Source: Candidatus Rifleibacteriota bacterium
GTDB taxonomy: Bacteria > Muiribacteriota > Ozemobacteria > Ozemobacterales > Ozemobacteraceae
Direction: 5' to 3'
Length of the DNA: 64,000 bases
Assembly: GCA_905236675.1 (NCBI GenBank)
Contig: CAJOND010000038.1
Location: 1 to 64,000, forward strand
In this document: positions 27,393-35,664 of the stretch, piece by piece
How positions within the stretch are numbered: the stretch's first letter is position 1
How the letters are laid out: every line of letters starts with the position of its first letter
Notes under the pieces: generated by a model
Told to the model about the DNA's origin: nothing
Database searches by the model: none
The model's input: only the letters and a program-made list of their open reading frames with translations
Translations under genes and position numbers: made by a program

Positions 27393-28162
27393 TTTAGTTT
27401 ATCAGCCTCTTTTCCAAGCATTTCATTCAAAGTATTATCTAATTCTTTTTTATATTTTTTGTATTTTCTTATTTCTTTTCTTATTTCATCCTTCTTTTCT
27501 TCAATTGCTATTTGGTCATTCAAAATATCTTTATATCTATAAGGGTCATTTCTTATAATATAAGATATTTTTTCTTCTAATTCGGCTATTTTTTCTTCAA
27601 TATTTGGAATATCAATTTCTATTTCGCCTAAGCCTGCTTTTTCTATGTTTTTTTTAGACAATACCAGTATTTCTTCTAATTCATCAAGATCATTGGCTCT
27701 ATAAGCAGTAACTGCTCTTTCCCATAAATCTATCAACGCAGGAATATTATTTGTATGAGGATTTAAATCAGGATGCAACATTTTAACTAATTTATGGTAA
27801 ATCCTTTTTATTTTCATGTAATTTATTTCAGGAATAAATTTAATTTTTTTATATAAATTATTTTTGGCAACCATTTCGGAAAGTTCATCATAATAAGCCT
27901 GCATCTGAGCTTCCAATTTATTATTAATACTATCTAAATCTGGTCTTTCACCTTTATTAATTGCAACCTGACAGAGTGTTATTGCTTTCTTTTGTCTGAT
28001 GCATTCTATTTGTATTTGGAAAGCCTTAGAAGTCAAAGTTCCAAATTCTCTAATATAACCAATCAAATAATTCTTAGCTTCTTTTTCTAAGGTTTCTTTT
28101 CTGACTAATAATTCCTCATATTTTGAATAATTAGTGTTTTTTACTTTTATTAAATTTTTCAT
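27377..28162 (-). CDS. J-domain (DnaJ-like) coiled-coil protein
   Basis: A 261-residue protein. The middle has MKIKRIYHKLVKMLHPDLNP with the His-Pro-Asp of a J domain, which recruits and activates Hsp70. Both flanks are long charged helices likely to form coiled coils (about 10-110 and 180-255). The ATG at 28162 has GAGG 6 bases upstream and lies inside the Sel1-type gene (32 bp overlap). The J domain sits in the middle and there is no zinc-finger or client domain, so this is a specialised type III J protein. It is the only undamaged member of the three-gene operon. Confidence 0.78.
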   Translation of the reverse strand: MKNLIKVKNTNYSKYEELLVRKETLEKEAKNYLIGYIREFGTLTSKAFQIQIECIRQKKAITLCQVAINKGERPDLDSINNKLEAQMQAYYDELSEMVAKNNLYKKIKFIPEINYMKIKRIYHKLVKMLHPDLNPHTNNIPALIDLWERAVTAYRANDLDELEEILVLSKKNIEKAGLGEIEIDIPNIEEKIAELEEKISYIIRNDPYRYKDILNDQIAIEEKKDEIRKEIRKYKKYKKELDNTLNEMLGKEADKLKWTIH

Positions 28163-29029
28163 TAATAACCTCAAAATTTTCTAAATCATAATAAAGTTTA
28201 GTAAGCAAAAAACCATTTATGGTAGCTCTAGTAAAAAAGTCTTCTCTTTTTCTATACCAGTTTCCATCAAATTCTATAACAGTATTACCATCTTCTAAAA
28301 TAGAGCGAACTATATATGTTTTTCCTTCATACATAAAACTTACTATCGAAGGCATTGTAAGCAAATAGAATAAATCATATAAATCAAATTCTTTCTTATT
28401 AAATTTTTTCAATTTATATAAATCATCTGTAAGCCACATCATGATATTAAGATTACCCCAAAAAGCATTATATTTTATTCTTTGTGCCAAATATTCTTTT
28501 GCTTTTTTGAAAAGATTAATAGCTTGTCGCTTTTTCCCTTCTTTGGAATAAATATTTGCTAATCTTGTAAATATTTCGGGAATCAAATAATGTCCTTTTT
28601 TTACTATTGGATAAAGTTCATTAATTATTGAAACATATTTATCATAGTCTTTTTCTACAAAATAACCATTTTTATACATATCCGCAATTTTATAAAGAGA
28701 TTGTAAATTACCTAATTCAGCCGATTTAGAAAAATACTTAAAAGCTTTTTCGTAATCTTTCTTTCCTGTACGACCATAATACCAAATATAGCCCAAACCA
28801 CTGATAGCTGGTTCATACTCTAATTCTGCAGCCATTTCATAATACTTTAAGGCAAGATCAAACTTCTTCTGTTCATAATAAACACCACCCAAATAAGTCA
28901 TATCTTCGGGATCATTATTTTTTTTATGAGAAAATGCATAGCATCGGTAAACAAAAAAAGTTCTTCTTCAGATGGATTATTCTTTTCACCTAGAACGGAT
29001 ACTATTCTGCGAGCTTCTTTTTCATTCAT
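28131..29029 (-). pseudogene. Sel1/TPR-repeat protein with a frameshift at an A8 run
   Basis: The first frame (start 29029, AGAGAGGAAG upstream) gives MNEKEARRIVSVLGEKNNPS and DAMHFLIKK. At the A8 run (28918-28925) it slips into IMIPKI and stops at 28898. One more A would continue into NDPEDMTYLGGVYYEQKKFD, the body found in the next frame down to 28131. That body holds Sel1-like repeats (ALKYYEMAAELEYEPAISGL, AFKYFSKSAELGNLQSLYKI) and a C-terminal all-alpha part. Sel1 proteins act as scaffolds. Homopolymer slippage or a consensus error could both explain the break. Total length would be about 299 aa. Confidence 0.75.
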
Positions 29030-29138
29030 AACAAAACTTCCTCTCTGTTTATTGCTAGGAATTATTTTATCTGTGTTTATAATATTTATCAATAGGGTTA
29101 GTAAAGCAGTCCAATTCTGTAAGCTAGAGCAAATTAAT

Positions 29139-29543
29139 TTAAGAATTTCTCATAAAACCACAGCAGCCTATTTTTGAAAATTCAGAAAAACCCAATGACT
29201 TATAGAAAGCTATAGTTTGAGGAGTATTATCTGTTAATAGTTCAATTTGCCGAACAGTAGAATATCTATTAAGAACAGCCTTTAACAAAGCGGTTCCAAC
29301 CCCATTACGCTGTTTATCAGGAAATACCAAAATATCTTGAATAAAAACAATGGTAAAACCATCGCCAACAACTCTTATGATTCCAAGAAGTTCATCATTA
29401 TCGTATGCCGCCAAAACCAATAATGAGTTTTTATAACCCTGCTCTAAAGCAGAAAAGTTATTAGTATATGCTGTCCAGCCAACAGCAGTATAAAGAAGTA
29501 ATATTTCTTCCTTATTGAAAAGAGTATATTCCTTTATATCCAT
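29139..29543 (-). CDS. GNAT-family N-acetyltransferase
   Basis: A 134-residue GNAT protein. The acetyl-CoA site is visible as FPDKQRNGVGTALLKAVLNRY (the QxxGxG/A motif, about residues 75-88), with the preceding beta-strand FIQDILVF and a final TIAFYKSLGFSE. Small GNATs of this type acetylate amines of unknown identity. It is intact and lies 17 bp downstream of a Vat-like gene on the same strand, so it is probably co-transcribed. Confidence 0.85.
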   Translation of the reverse strand: MDIKEYTLFNKEEILLLYTAVGWTAYTNNFSALEQGYKNSLLVLAAYDNDELLGIIRVVGDGFTIVFIQDILVFPDKQRNGVGTALLKAVLNRYSTVRQIELLTDNTPQTIAFYKSLGFSEFSKIGCCGFMRNS

Positions 29544-29559
29544 TTTATCTATATTATTT

Positions 29560-30204
29560 TTATTTGCTTAAACAAGCAATTAATTCTGCTTTTACTTTTT
29601 CCAAATCGCTGCAAGTTAAAATTGGAATAAGCTCTTGAATATCATCAATAGATTTATCCCACCACTTAAAACGAAGCAACAAATCAATAAGTTCGTCGTC
29701 AAAGCGTTTGCGAAGTATCTTTGCTGGATTCCCTACCACTATAGAATATGGCTGTATATCACTACCCACAATACTGTTTGCACCAATAATTGCCCCATCT
29801 CCTATATGCACGCCTGGAAGAATTACTGCATTCTGCCCTATCCAAACATCATTGCCAATTATAGTATCGCCCTTTAAGGGTAGATCTGAGGGTACAGGAG
29901 GCTTCATATCCCAACCTTCCAAGGTATAAAAAGGAAAAGTTGAAACGGCGTTCATCTGGTGATTCGCACCATTCATAACAAATTCTACTCCAGCAGCAAT
30001 CTGACAGAATTTACCAATAATCAGCTTATCACCATTCCATTCATAATGATGGGTTACGTGGCTTTCAAATTCGGAATCTGCGATATAAGTAAAATCTCCA
30101 ACTATAATATTTGGATTCTTAATTGTAGGTTTAACATAGATTTCTTTATCATAGCCAGCTATGGGATGAATTGTGTTGGGATTAGGATTTTTGCCGTTCT
30201 TCAT
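29560..30204 (-). CDS. Vat/CatB-like xenobiotic O-acetyltransferase
   Basis: A 214-residue left-handed beta-helix acyltransferase. Hexapeptide-type stretches (IIGNDVWIGQNAVILPGVHI, GDGAIIGANSIVGSD) and a GANHQMNAVSTFPFY motif with the catalytic-type His match the Vat/CatB group. Members inactivate streptogramin A or chloramphenicol; chromosomal relatives often have no proven drug substrate. The end, FKWWDKSIDDIQE, is also typical of Vat proteins. Resistance should not be assumed from sequence alone. The gene is intact. Confidence 0.83.
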   Translation of the reverse strand: MKNGKNPNPNTIHPIAGYDKEIYVKPTIKNPNIIVGDFTYIADSEFESHVTHHYEWNGDKLIIGKFCQIAAGVEFVMNGANHQMNAVSTFPFYTLEGWDMKPPVPSDLPLKGDTIIGNDVWIGQNAVILPGVHIGDGAIIGANSIVGSDIQPYSIVVGNPAKILRKRFDDELIDLLLRFKWWDKSIDDIQELIPILTCSDLEKVKAELIACLSK

Positions 30205-30223
30205 TATAGTGTTCCTCCACCAT

Positions 30224-30498
30224 TTATCTGAAATAGAAATAATAAGCTAGACCTATATGTAGAGCAAGAATCAGTGGCATTCCAAGGACAAAATACCAGT
30301 GTTTTGTTTTATGGCGGAAAATATACATTCCCGCCCAAGTGCCAATGCTTCCGCCAATAAGGCTTACTAAAAACAATGATTTTTCAGGAATTCGCCAGGC
30401 ATTTCCTTGAGCTTTAGCTTTATCTAGCCACATTACACAATTAGACCGATTATATTTAAAATGATTAAATAAATAATAATCAAATATAAATAATTCAT
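30224..30498 (-). pseudogene. DUF1294 membrane protein, frameshifted
   Basis: The visible frame (30224-30433) gives MWLDKAKAQGNAWRIPEKSL and LGMPLILALHIGLAYYFYF, the rear of a DUF1294 protein. The front membrane helix, MNYLYLIIIYLIILNIIGLI, is encoded from 30498 in another frame and stops at about 30436 (GTG TAA TG). A one-base change there would restore a normal protein of about 90 residues. The family is two to three helices long and of unknown function. Confidence 0.65.
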
Positions 30499-30534
30499 TT
30501 TTTAACCTATTTTGTTTATAAGATGTAAGTTCTT

Positions 30535-30645
30535 CTTTTTTGCATCTGCCATAGGCAGATGCAAAAAAGAGTGGGAAAGGGTATCTAATCCTAGGGCATC
30601 ATAGATGCCCTAGGTTATTAATGTGATGTCCTATCAGACATACAT
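30535..30645. repeat. Three-hairpin element, copy B
   Basis: Hairpin 1: a 16-bp perfect stem with loop ATA (30535-30550 with 30554-30569). Hairpin 2: CCTAGGGCATC with GATGCCCTAGG and loop ATA (30590-30614). Hairpin 3: ATGTC with GACAT (about 30624-30640). The linkers TATCTAA and TTATTAATGT match those of copy A at 11596-11687, while four stem pairs of hairpin 2 differ in a compensatory way. Confidence 0.65.
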
Positions 30646-30662
30646 ATAATGAGTTCAATGGT

Positions 30663-31286
30663 TTACCAAAGCTGGCCGGGAAGTTTTTCTTTTTTCTTAG
30701 GCGGGAATCTGGAATCAAAGAGGTCAATGTCTACACCTTCGCAGTCGTAGCCATCTGGGTCTTTATAAGTTCCAGTAATTCCGTCTAGAAAGCCTTCTTC
30801 AAATTCTTTTATCAGAAAATAAGGCACTTTGGCGTCTCTTGGTTCAGCGTAGTAATGTATACCTTTTTTGCTTGCTACTTCAAAACCATATTTCCCGTAG
30901 AAATTGATATTGCCGCAGATAGCCAAAGCTTTGCAGCCAAGTTCCTTAGCCTTTTCCATAGAATACCTTAAAAGAACTGTTCCGTAGCCTTTGCGTTTGA
31001 ATTCAGGCGCTATGCTGATAGGGCCGAAAGTCATTATTGGAATTTTGCGACCGTCATCTGCATCAATATGGGAATGAGCATACATAACATGGCCTATAAT
31101 CTGGTCATTTTTTACAAGGCAGAGACTTAATTCTGGAATAAAATCAGAAAGTTTTCTGTATCTATGTAAAACGAAGTGCTCAAAACAGCCTGGGCGGTAA
31201 ACGTTCCAAAAGGCTTCTCTTGTAAGGTTTTCCACTTCAGAGTAGTCAGATATTGTTTCTTGACGAATAATATAGTCTTTTTTCAT
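30663..31286 (-). CDS. GNAT-family N-acetyltransferase
   Basis: A 207-residue GNAT protein with PEFKRKGYGTVLLRYSMEKA (acetyl-CoA site) and GNINFYGKYGFEVASKKGIH. The C-terminal extension (DGYDCEGVDIDLFDSRFPP) is typical of larger uncharacterised GNATs. GGAGG lies 5 bases before the ATG. The 170 bp upstream hold a string of hairpins closed by a long-range stem and followed by a terminator-like hairpin, so expression may depend on transcription attenuation. The substrate is unknown. Confidence 0.87.
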   Translation of the reverse strand: MKKDYIIRQETISDYSEVENLTREAFWNVYRPGCFEHFVLHRYRKLSDFIPELSLCLVKNDQIIGHVMYAHSHIDADDGRKIPIMTFGPISIAPEFKRKGYGTVLLRYSMEKAKELGCKALAICGNINFYGKYGFEVASKKGIHYYAEPRDAKVPYFLIKEFEEGFLDGITGTYKDPDGYDCEGVDIDLFDSRFPPKKKEKLPGQLW

Positions 31287-31309
31287 TTTTTCCTCCTATG
31301 TTTATCGAC

Positions 31310-31460
31310 TATAAAAATAATTAAGGAGGTTCGGGCATTATTCTCAAACCTCCTGGGTCAGAGAACAATATCCATTGTTAATGTTGTTTTTAACAAACAA
31401 AATCACCGTTAATTAAATTTGGCTCAAAAGCCAAGTCAAGTCTGTCACCAGACTCTGACG
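31310..31460 (-). promoter_or_regulatory. Structured leader with attenuator-like terminator upstream of the GNAT gene
   Basis: Read on the minus strand, GTCAGAG (31459-31453) can pair with CTCTGAC (31363-31357), closing a multi-branch fold. Inside are TCTG-GTGA-CAGA (31452-31441), TTGGCT-TTTG-AGCCAA (31434-31419), TTGTT-AAA-AACAA (about 31396-31384) and AACAAT-GGAT-ATTGTT (31379-31364). Two bases further on, AGGAGGTT (31354-31347) pairs with AACCTCCT (31331-31324), followed by a U-rich tract. The aptamer-then-terminator layout looks like a riboswitch or a leader attenuator, but no known class is recognised. A five-codon ATG frame (MDIVL) lies inside. Confidence 0.5.
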
Positions 31461-31530
31461 TTTGTTACATTTAAACACTTTCTGAAATCTATGTCAAGAT
31501 AACAAACAAGCCACTACAGCATCATTTTAC

Positions 31531-31875
31531 TTATTGATCTTCCCTTATCATTTCCATTTCTTTACCAATATAATGGAAACCATAAAGACCATCATACACT
31601 CTTATTCTTAGCTTATTTTTACTCGGATATTCCGAATAAAGCTCCATTGGAACCTGGATGTATTTCAAACCATAAATTGAAGGTTCTATAACAAAAAAAT
31701 ATGATACCCCATGATCGAAAAGTTCACTTTTATTAGTTATGGTAACAACCTTTAATTCATAACTAAAATTAAAAGCATTATTTGTAAAACTGATAAACAC
31801 ACAACTAATATTAAATGAAATTAATAATAATAATTTAATTAATGTAAACTTTAAAAATGGTCTTTTCTTTTTTAT
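31531..31875 (-). CDS. Small secreted or lipoprotein-like protein without a normal start codon
   Basis: The frame is open from directly after the stop of the upstream gene. Its first residues would be IKKKRPFLKFTLIKLLLLIS then FNISC, a clear signal peptide with a basic front, a hydrophobic core and a Cys. No ATG, GTG or TTG precedes the signal; the first codon after the upstream TAA is ATA (31873-31875). The only normal start is GTG 31800, which would cut the signal off. Either ATA initiates or an ATG has mutated. The mature part (ELKVVTITNKSELFDHGVSY) has no family I recognise. Confidence 0.5.
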   Translation of the reverse strand: MKKKRPFLKFTLIKLLLLISFNISCVFISFTNNAFNFSYELKVVTITNKSELFDHGVSYFFVIEPSIYGLKYIQVPMELYSEYPSKNKLRIRVYDGLYGFHYIGKEMEMIREDQ

Positions 31876-32223
31876 TTAATTTGGGAATTCAGAACATTTA
31901 GGAACAAGTAAAAAAGAAAGAATACCTGTTATAAAAATAGTAGGAATTCCTAACCATAATAACATTTTTAAAGTTAGAAAATCTTCATAACAGTAATTAT
32001 TAGAAAATATGAAGCAAATAATAATTGGATATACAAAAAAAGTAACAAAACAAGGTATTTCTGATTCAAAAATTATTTTGAATTTACTTTTAAAGATGTT
32101 GATAATACTTTCTTTTTTTTCTTTTTCCAAATCATCTAAATCGTAAATTATATTAATGAAATTAAGACGAGTATAAAGATATAGAACAAAAAACACCATG
32201 CTAGAAACAATATAAATAGCCAT
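31876..32223 (-). CDS. Small multi-pass membrane protein
   Basis: A 115-residue protein with three hydrophobic segments: MAIYIVSSMVFFVLYLYT, a middle FVTFFVYPIIICFIF, and LLWLGIPTIFITGILSFLLV. A charged loop (DDLEKEKKESIINIFKSKFK) separates the first two. The ATG at 32223 is preferred because AAGGA precedes it; a longer start at 32286 is possible. It abuts the signal-bearing frame downstream, so the two are likely one small operon. I do not recognise the family. Confidence 0.55.
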   Translation of the reverse strand: MAIYIVSSMVFFVLYLYTRLNFINIIYDLDDLEKEKKESIINIFKSKFKIIFESEIPCFVTFFVYPIIICFIFSNNYCYEDFLTLKMLLWLGIPTIFITGILSFLLVPKCSEFPN

Positions 32224-32448
32224 CTTTCTATTATCCTTAACTTCAATAGTTTTAACAATAACACATATATTTATACAATAAATCAATTCAACATGAAATT
32301 ATTACTGTTATAAACCTCTAATTATTAATAATACATCAATTGAAGATTAACTTCAGAATAATAATACTTTTTTAGTATTAATATTTTTTTGCATATAGTC
32401 GATAAATAAAGAAGAAAAGCTGTAATGAACCAGCTACGGAGGTAATAA

Positions 32449-32973
32449 ATGCGAAAATCCACTCTTAGTATTTGCTTAGCTTTTTTCTGTATTATTAGTA
32501 ATATTGTACTTGCATCCAGCACTGAAAATGAAAATTTAAATGCTAGAATTAGACTTCTTCAGGAACGACTTAAACAATTCCAAAATAGAGAATACAAAGA
32601 CGCTGAAGAAAAAATGATTGTTGAAGAAGAAGCTATAGATTTAATATTAGATCAAGATGAAAGTTTACTGCCTATTGCTGAAATTCCTATTACTGATGAA
32701 AATGCAGAAAGAATCGTTGAAGATCTTGAAAACAGAGCTGATGTAGCCATGACCGTGTTATTCCATGATACAGATTTTGATCAAACCTTTGAAACTAACA
32801 CTAAGTCATTTTTTGCCATGATAGATCCACCAAAAGTAATTATAGAAGATAGTATTGATGATAAACAGGTATTTTATGAAAGTCTCAGACAAAAAGTTTT
32901 ACAAGCTACCAGAAGTGGTAAATTAGATAGCGAAGAAAGACGTCAATTGTTAGCCAGCTTAGACCAATTTTAA
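32449..32973 (+). CDS. Secreted coiled-coil protein of unknown function
   Basis: A 174-residue protein with a signal peptide (MRKSTLSICLAFFCIISNIV, cut near LASS) and a coiled-coil stretch (ENLNARIRLLQERLKQFQNR). The acidic mid-part and C-terminal region (SGKLDSEERRQLLASLDQF) show no known motif. The ribosome site GGAGG lies 8 bases before the ATG. A small hairpin (AGCTG/CAGCT) sits directly before it and could mask it. The gene is intact and monocistronic, ending in a strong terminator. Confidence 0.7.
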   Translation: MRKSTLSICLAFFCIISNIVLASSTENENLNARIRLLQERLKQFQNREYKDAEEKMIVEEEAIDLILDQDESLLPIAEIPITDENAERIVEDLENRADVAMTVLFHDTDFDQTFETNTKSFFAMIDPPKVIIEDSIDDKQVFYESLRQKVLQATRSGKLDSEERRQLLASLDQF

Positions 32974-32981
32974 AAGGATAT

Positions 32982-33025
32982 AAAAAAAAGCGTTAATATG
33001 GTTTCACATATTAACGCTTTTTTTT
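32982..33025. terminator. Bidirectional terminator between convergent genes
   Basis: A perfect stem of AGCGTTAATATG type with A8/T8 tails (32982-33000 with 33007-33025, loop GTTTCA) serves both the secreted protein gene and acpP. Confidence 0.9.
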
Positions 33026-33035
33026 CTTTTAACTA

Positions 33036-33278
33036 TTATTCAGCTTTTTTTGAAGCAATGTAGTCTACTGCATCTTTGATGGTTCTTAGCTTTTCTGCTG
33101 CGTCATCAGGGATTTCAATCTGGAAACGTTCTTCCAAATCCATAACGAGTTCAACAGTGTCAAGGCTATCGGCACCAAGATCATCCATGAAACTAGCTTC
33201 TGGAGTTACTTGCTTTTCATCCACCTGAAGCTTTTCAACTACGATTCTTTTAATGTCTTCAAAATAATTAGTACTCAT
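33036..33278 (-). CDS. acpP: Acyl carrier protein
   Basis: An 80-residue acyl carrier protein with the phosphopantetheine Ser in [20 protein letters not shown]. It carries growing acyl chains in fatty-acid synthesis. The start at 33278 ([13 protein letters not shown]) has AGGAGG just upstream; the longer frame is spurious. It lies 37 bp after fabG, the usual order, and closes the fatty-acid operon. It ends at the shared terminator. Confidence 0.96.
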   Translation of the reverse strand: MSTNYFEDIKRIVVEKLQVDEKQVTPEASFMDDLGADSLDTVELVMDLEERFQIEIPDDAAEKLRTIKDAVDYIASKKAE

Positions 33279-33315
33279 TCTAAATAAATTCCTCCTGAGA
33301 AATATTGGGAACGGA

Positions 33316-34074
33316 TTAAGCCATAACCATACCGCCATCTACTGTCAAAACCTGGCCAGTAATATAAGATGCTTTATCGGAGGCCAAGAAAATAACAGCA
33401 TTAGCGACATCACGCGGTTGTCCAAAAACATTCAATGGAACCTGTGCTAACATTTGTTCTTTCAAACTATCAGATAGTCCTGCTGTCATATCAGAACAAA
33501 TAAAGCCAGGGGCTACAGCATTAACTCTGATACCTTTTTTACAATATTCCTTTGCTACTGATTTAGTGAAACCAATCAAACCTGCTTTGCTAGCTGCATA
33601 GTTAGCTTGTCCAGCGTTTCCCATTAAACCAACAACGGAAGCAATATTGATAATAGAACCGCCCTTAGCTTTTAACATTGGCTTAATGACGGCTTTAGTC
33701 ATGAAAAAGGCACCTTTTAAGTTAGTGTCGAGAACCTTATCCCATGCGTCTTCGTCCATACGCATCAAAAGATTGTCGCAAGTTACACCAGCATTATTTA
33801 CCAATGTATCTATACGACCAAATTGTTCTAAAGTACAAGCAACAAGCTTATTTGCATCTTCTGCCTTGGAAATATCAGCTTTACAAGCTGAAACTTTTAA
33901 TCCTGATGATTCTAGTTCGCTTTTAACTTTCATTAAAACTTCTTCGTTTCTTCCTGAAAGCATAACAGCATAGCCTTCTTCACCGAAAGCTTTTGCTATT
34001 TCTAAGCCAATGCCTCTAGTCGAACCAGTTACCAAAACGACTTTAGTTACATTTGCTTTACTGACTTCTTCCAC
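33316..34074 (-). CDS. fabG: 3-oxoacyl-[ACP] reductase
   Basis: A 252-residue short-chain dehydrogenase. TGSTRGIG binds NADPH, and NNAGVT, the Ser in INIASVVG and the YAASK Tyr-Lys pair form the catalytic set. [20 protein letters not shown] and the tail [12 protein letters not shown] are diagnostic of FabG. It reduces 3-oxoacyl-ACP in each elongation round. It is followed by acpP and preceded by a 142-bp gap after plsX. In many genomes fabH and fabD fill that place; neither is present here. Confidence 0.95.
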   Translation of the reverse strand: MEEVSKANVTKVVLVTGSTRGIGLEIAKAFGEEGYAVMLSGRNEEVLMKVKSELESSGLKVSACKADISKAEDANKLVACTLEQFGRIDTLVNNAGVTCDNLLMRMDEDAWDKVLDTNLKGAFFMTKAVIKPMLKAKGGSIINIASVVGLMGNAGQANYAASKAGLIGFTKSVAKEYCKKGIRVNAVAPGFICSDMTAGLSDSLKEQMLAQVPLNVFGQPRDVANAVIFLASDKASYITGQVLTVDGGMVMA

Positions 34075-34216
34075 GCTTGCTCCTTAGAAATATATATTAA
34101 CTGATTTGATTTTGATTATTTTTATTCCTACAAAATTAACCAACATTTGTCTAATAAAAAATTAAATCAAATCCTAAGCTAATTTTCGTTTAACTATTGT
34201 AAAAGCATCTTCTTCT

Positions 34217-35194
34217 TCAAGAGTTTTTTGTTAATTCTTTAGTTATTAAATCAACATAATTGCTCTTTGCACAGCTTACAGCCAATTTAATCGCATTTGA
34301 TATAATTGGTGCTTTTGATTTACCATGACAAACCAAAGACACACCATTTACTCCAAGTAATGGTGCTGCACTGTATTCTGGAGAAGAGGGGCTGAATTTC
34401 TTTATAGAGTTTTTGAATTGAGCAACAGTTTCCTGCCCTAATGACATTGCAGCTTTAAACATTGCTCCCTGCATAGTTTCAGAAAGGCCTTCGCTAGTTT
34501 TTAGCAATATGTTTCCAACGAAACCATCACATACAACTACGTTGGCTTTCCCTTGGAAAAGTCTATCTGGTTCAACATTTCCAATAAAATTTAAAGAGCT
34601 ATCTTTTAAAATAGCATATGCAGCTTTAGTAAGTTCATTGCCCTTTGCTTCTTCTTCTCCGATGTTCAACAGACCAATTTTTGGTCTTTCAACATTACAT
34701 ATCTTTTCGTAGTATGCTGAACCCATCAAAGCGAATTCAAAAAGATGGCTAGCTCTTACATCAACATTAGCTCCGACATCAAGAATCAATACGCCTGAAT
34801 CACCTGAGGTAGGAAGCATAACAGAAATAGCTGGTCTTTCTATTCCTTTTATTTTACCTAATTCAAGTAAAGAAGCAGCCATTTGAGCACCAGTACTTCC
34901 AGCAGAAATAAAGCCATCGGCCTTACCTTGCTTTACTAACCGTGCACAAACTGCTACAGAAGCATTCTTTTTCTGACGAAGAGCATGAAGAGGATGTTCA
35001 CCCATTTCAACAACTTCATCAGTATGGAATACTTCACATTTTTCTGGTAAATCAGACCATAATTCACGAATAATCTTTTCATCACCGACAAGAATCAAAC
35101 CAGCGTCATCATTTTCCTGCAAATAATTTTTTGCACCAGCTATTAGTTCTTGAGGGGCGAAATCACCGCCCATTACGTCAATGGCAATTTTCAT
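34217..35194 (-). CDS. plsX: Phosphate acyltransferase PlsX
   Basis: A 325-residue PlsX. The start MKIAIDVMGGDFAPQELIAG is the family hallmark, with SAGSTGAQMAASLLELGKIK and FVGNILLKTSEGL following. PlsX turns acyl-ACP into acyl-phosphate for membrane phospholipid synthesis. It follows rpmF by 15 bp, a classic pairing. The gene is intact and of normal length. The 142 bp after it hold no gene and may carry the fabG promoter. Confidence 0.96.
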   Translation of the reverse strand: MKIAIDVMGGDFAPQELIAGAKNYLQENDDAGLILVGDEKIIRELWSDLPEKCEVFHTDEVVEMGEHPLHALRQKKNASVAVCARLVKQGKADGFISAGSTGAQMAASLLELGKIKGIERPAISVMLPTSGDSGVLILDVGANVDVRASHLFEFALMGSAYYEKICNVERPKIGLLNIGEEEAKGNELTKAAYAILKDSSLNFIGNVEPDRLFQGKANVVVCDGFVGNILLKTSEGLSETMQGAMFKAAMSLGQETVAQFKNSIKKFSPSSPEYSAAPLLGVNGVSLVCHGKSKAPIISNAIKLAVSCAKSNYVDLITKELTKNS

Positions 35195-35209
35195 TAATTA
35201 TTCCTGATA

Positions 35210-35407
35210 TTATTTTTCTTCTTCTTTTGATTTAATATCTACGATATGAACACCTTTATAATTACCACAAGTAGCACAAACTCTATGAGCCTGCATTAGC
35301 TTATGACAAGATGGACATTCTCTAAGACTTACAGGAGCAACTTTAATATGAGCTCGTCTTGTGCGCCCTCTAAGTTTGGATACTTTATTCTTTGGACATG
35401 CACCCAT
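35210..35407 (-). CDS. rpmF: Ribosomal protein bL32
   Basis: A 65-residue bL32 with the zinc-ribbon Cys pairs CPSCHK and CATCGN. The start MGACPKNKVSKLRGRTRRAH differs from the usual MAVPKxK by a Cys-containing N-terminus. The ATG at 35407 has GGAGG upstream; the longer frame is spurious. It leads the rpmF-plsX-fabG-acpP group. Confidence 0.95.
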   Translation of the reverse strand: MGACPKNKVSKLRGRTRRAHIKVAPVSLRECPSCHKLMQAHRVCATCGNYKGVHIVDIKSKEEEK

Positions 35408-35639
35408 TTTGGTTTCCTCCATTATTAAATTAAGTGTGGAGATTATAGCAAAAGTTATATTAAAAGTCAAATAGAATAAGCAAATGAATTATAAAATGAA
35501 TTATAAAATCTTATAAAACATGGGAATTTAAAGGAACTTACCGAAAGAAACAGTTTTTTCTTTTTGCGAAAAAGAAAAGAGAGGTTGTACCCTTTACCAA
35601 AATCAACAATATTTATGTACACATCGAACCTAGGTTATC

Positions 35640-35664
35640 TCTCAGCTCTCAGCTCTCAGCTCTC
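35640..35664. repeat. Short tandem CTCAGCT repeat
   Basis: CTCAGCT is repeated about three and a half times just past the stop codon of the amrS gene. It resembles the unit of the purine-rich tract at 19.2-19.5 kb read on the other strand. Confidence 0.6.

Noticed and set aside
27193-27558. Plus-strand frame of 121 residues, hydrophobic
   Set aside because: It lies opposite the HIRAN and J-domain genes. Its phenylalanine- and leucine-rich make-up comes from the lysine codons of the real strand.
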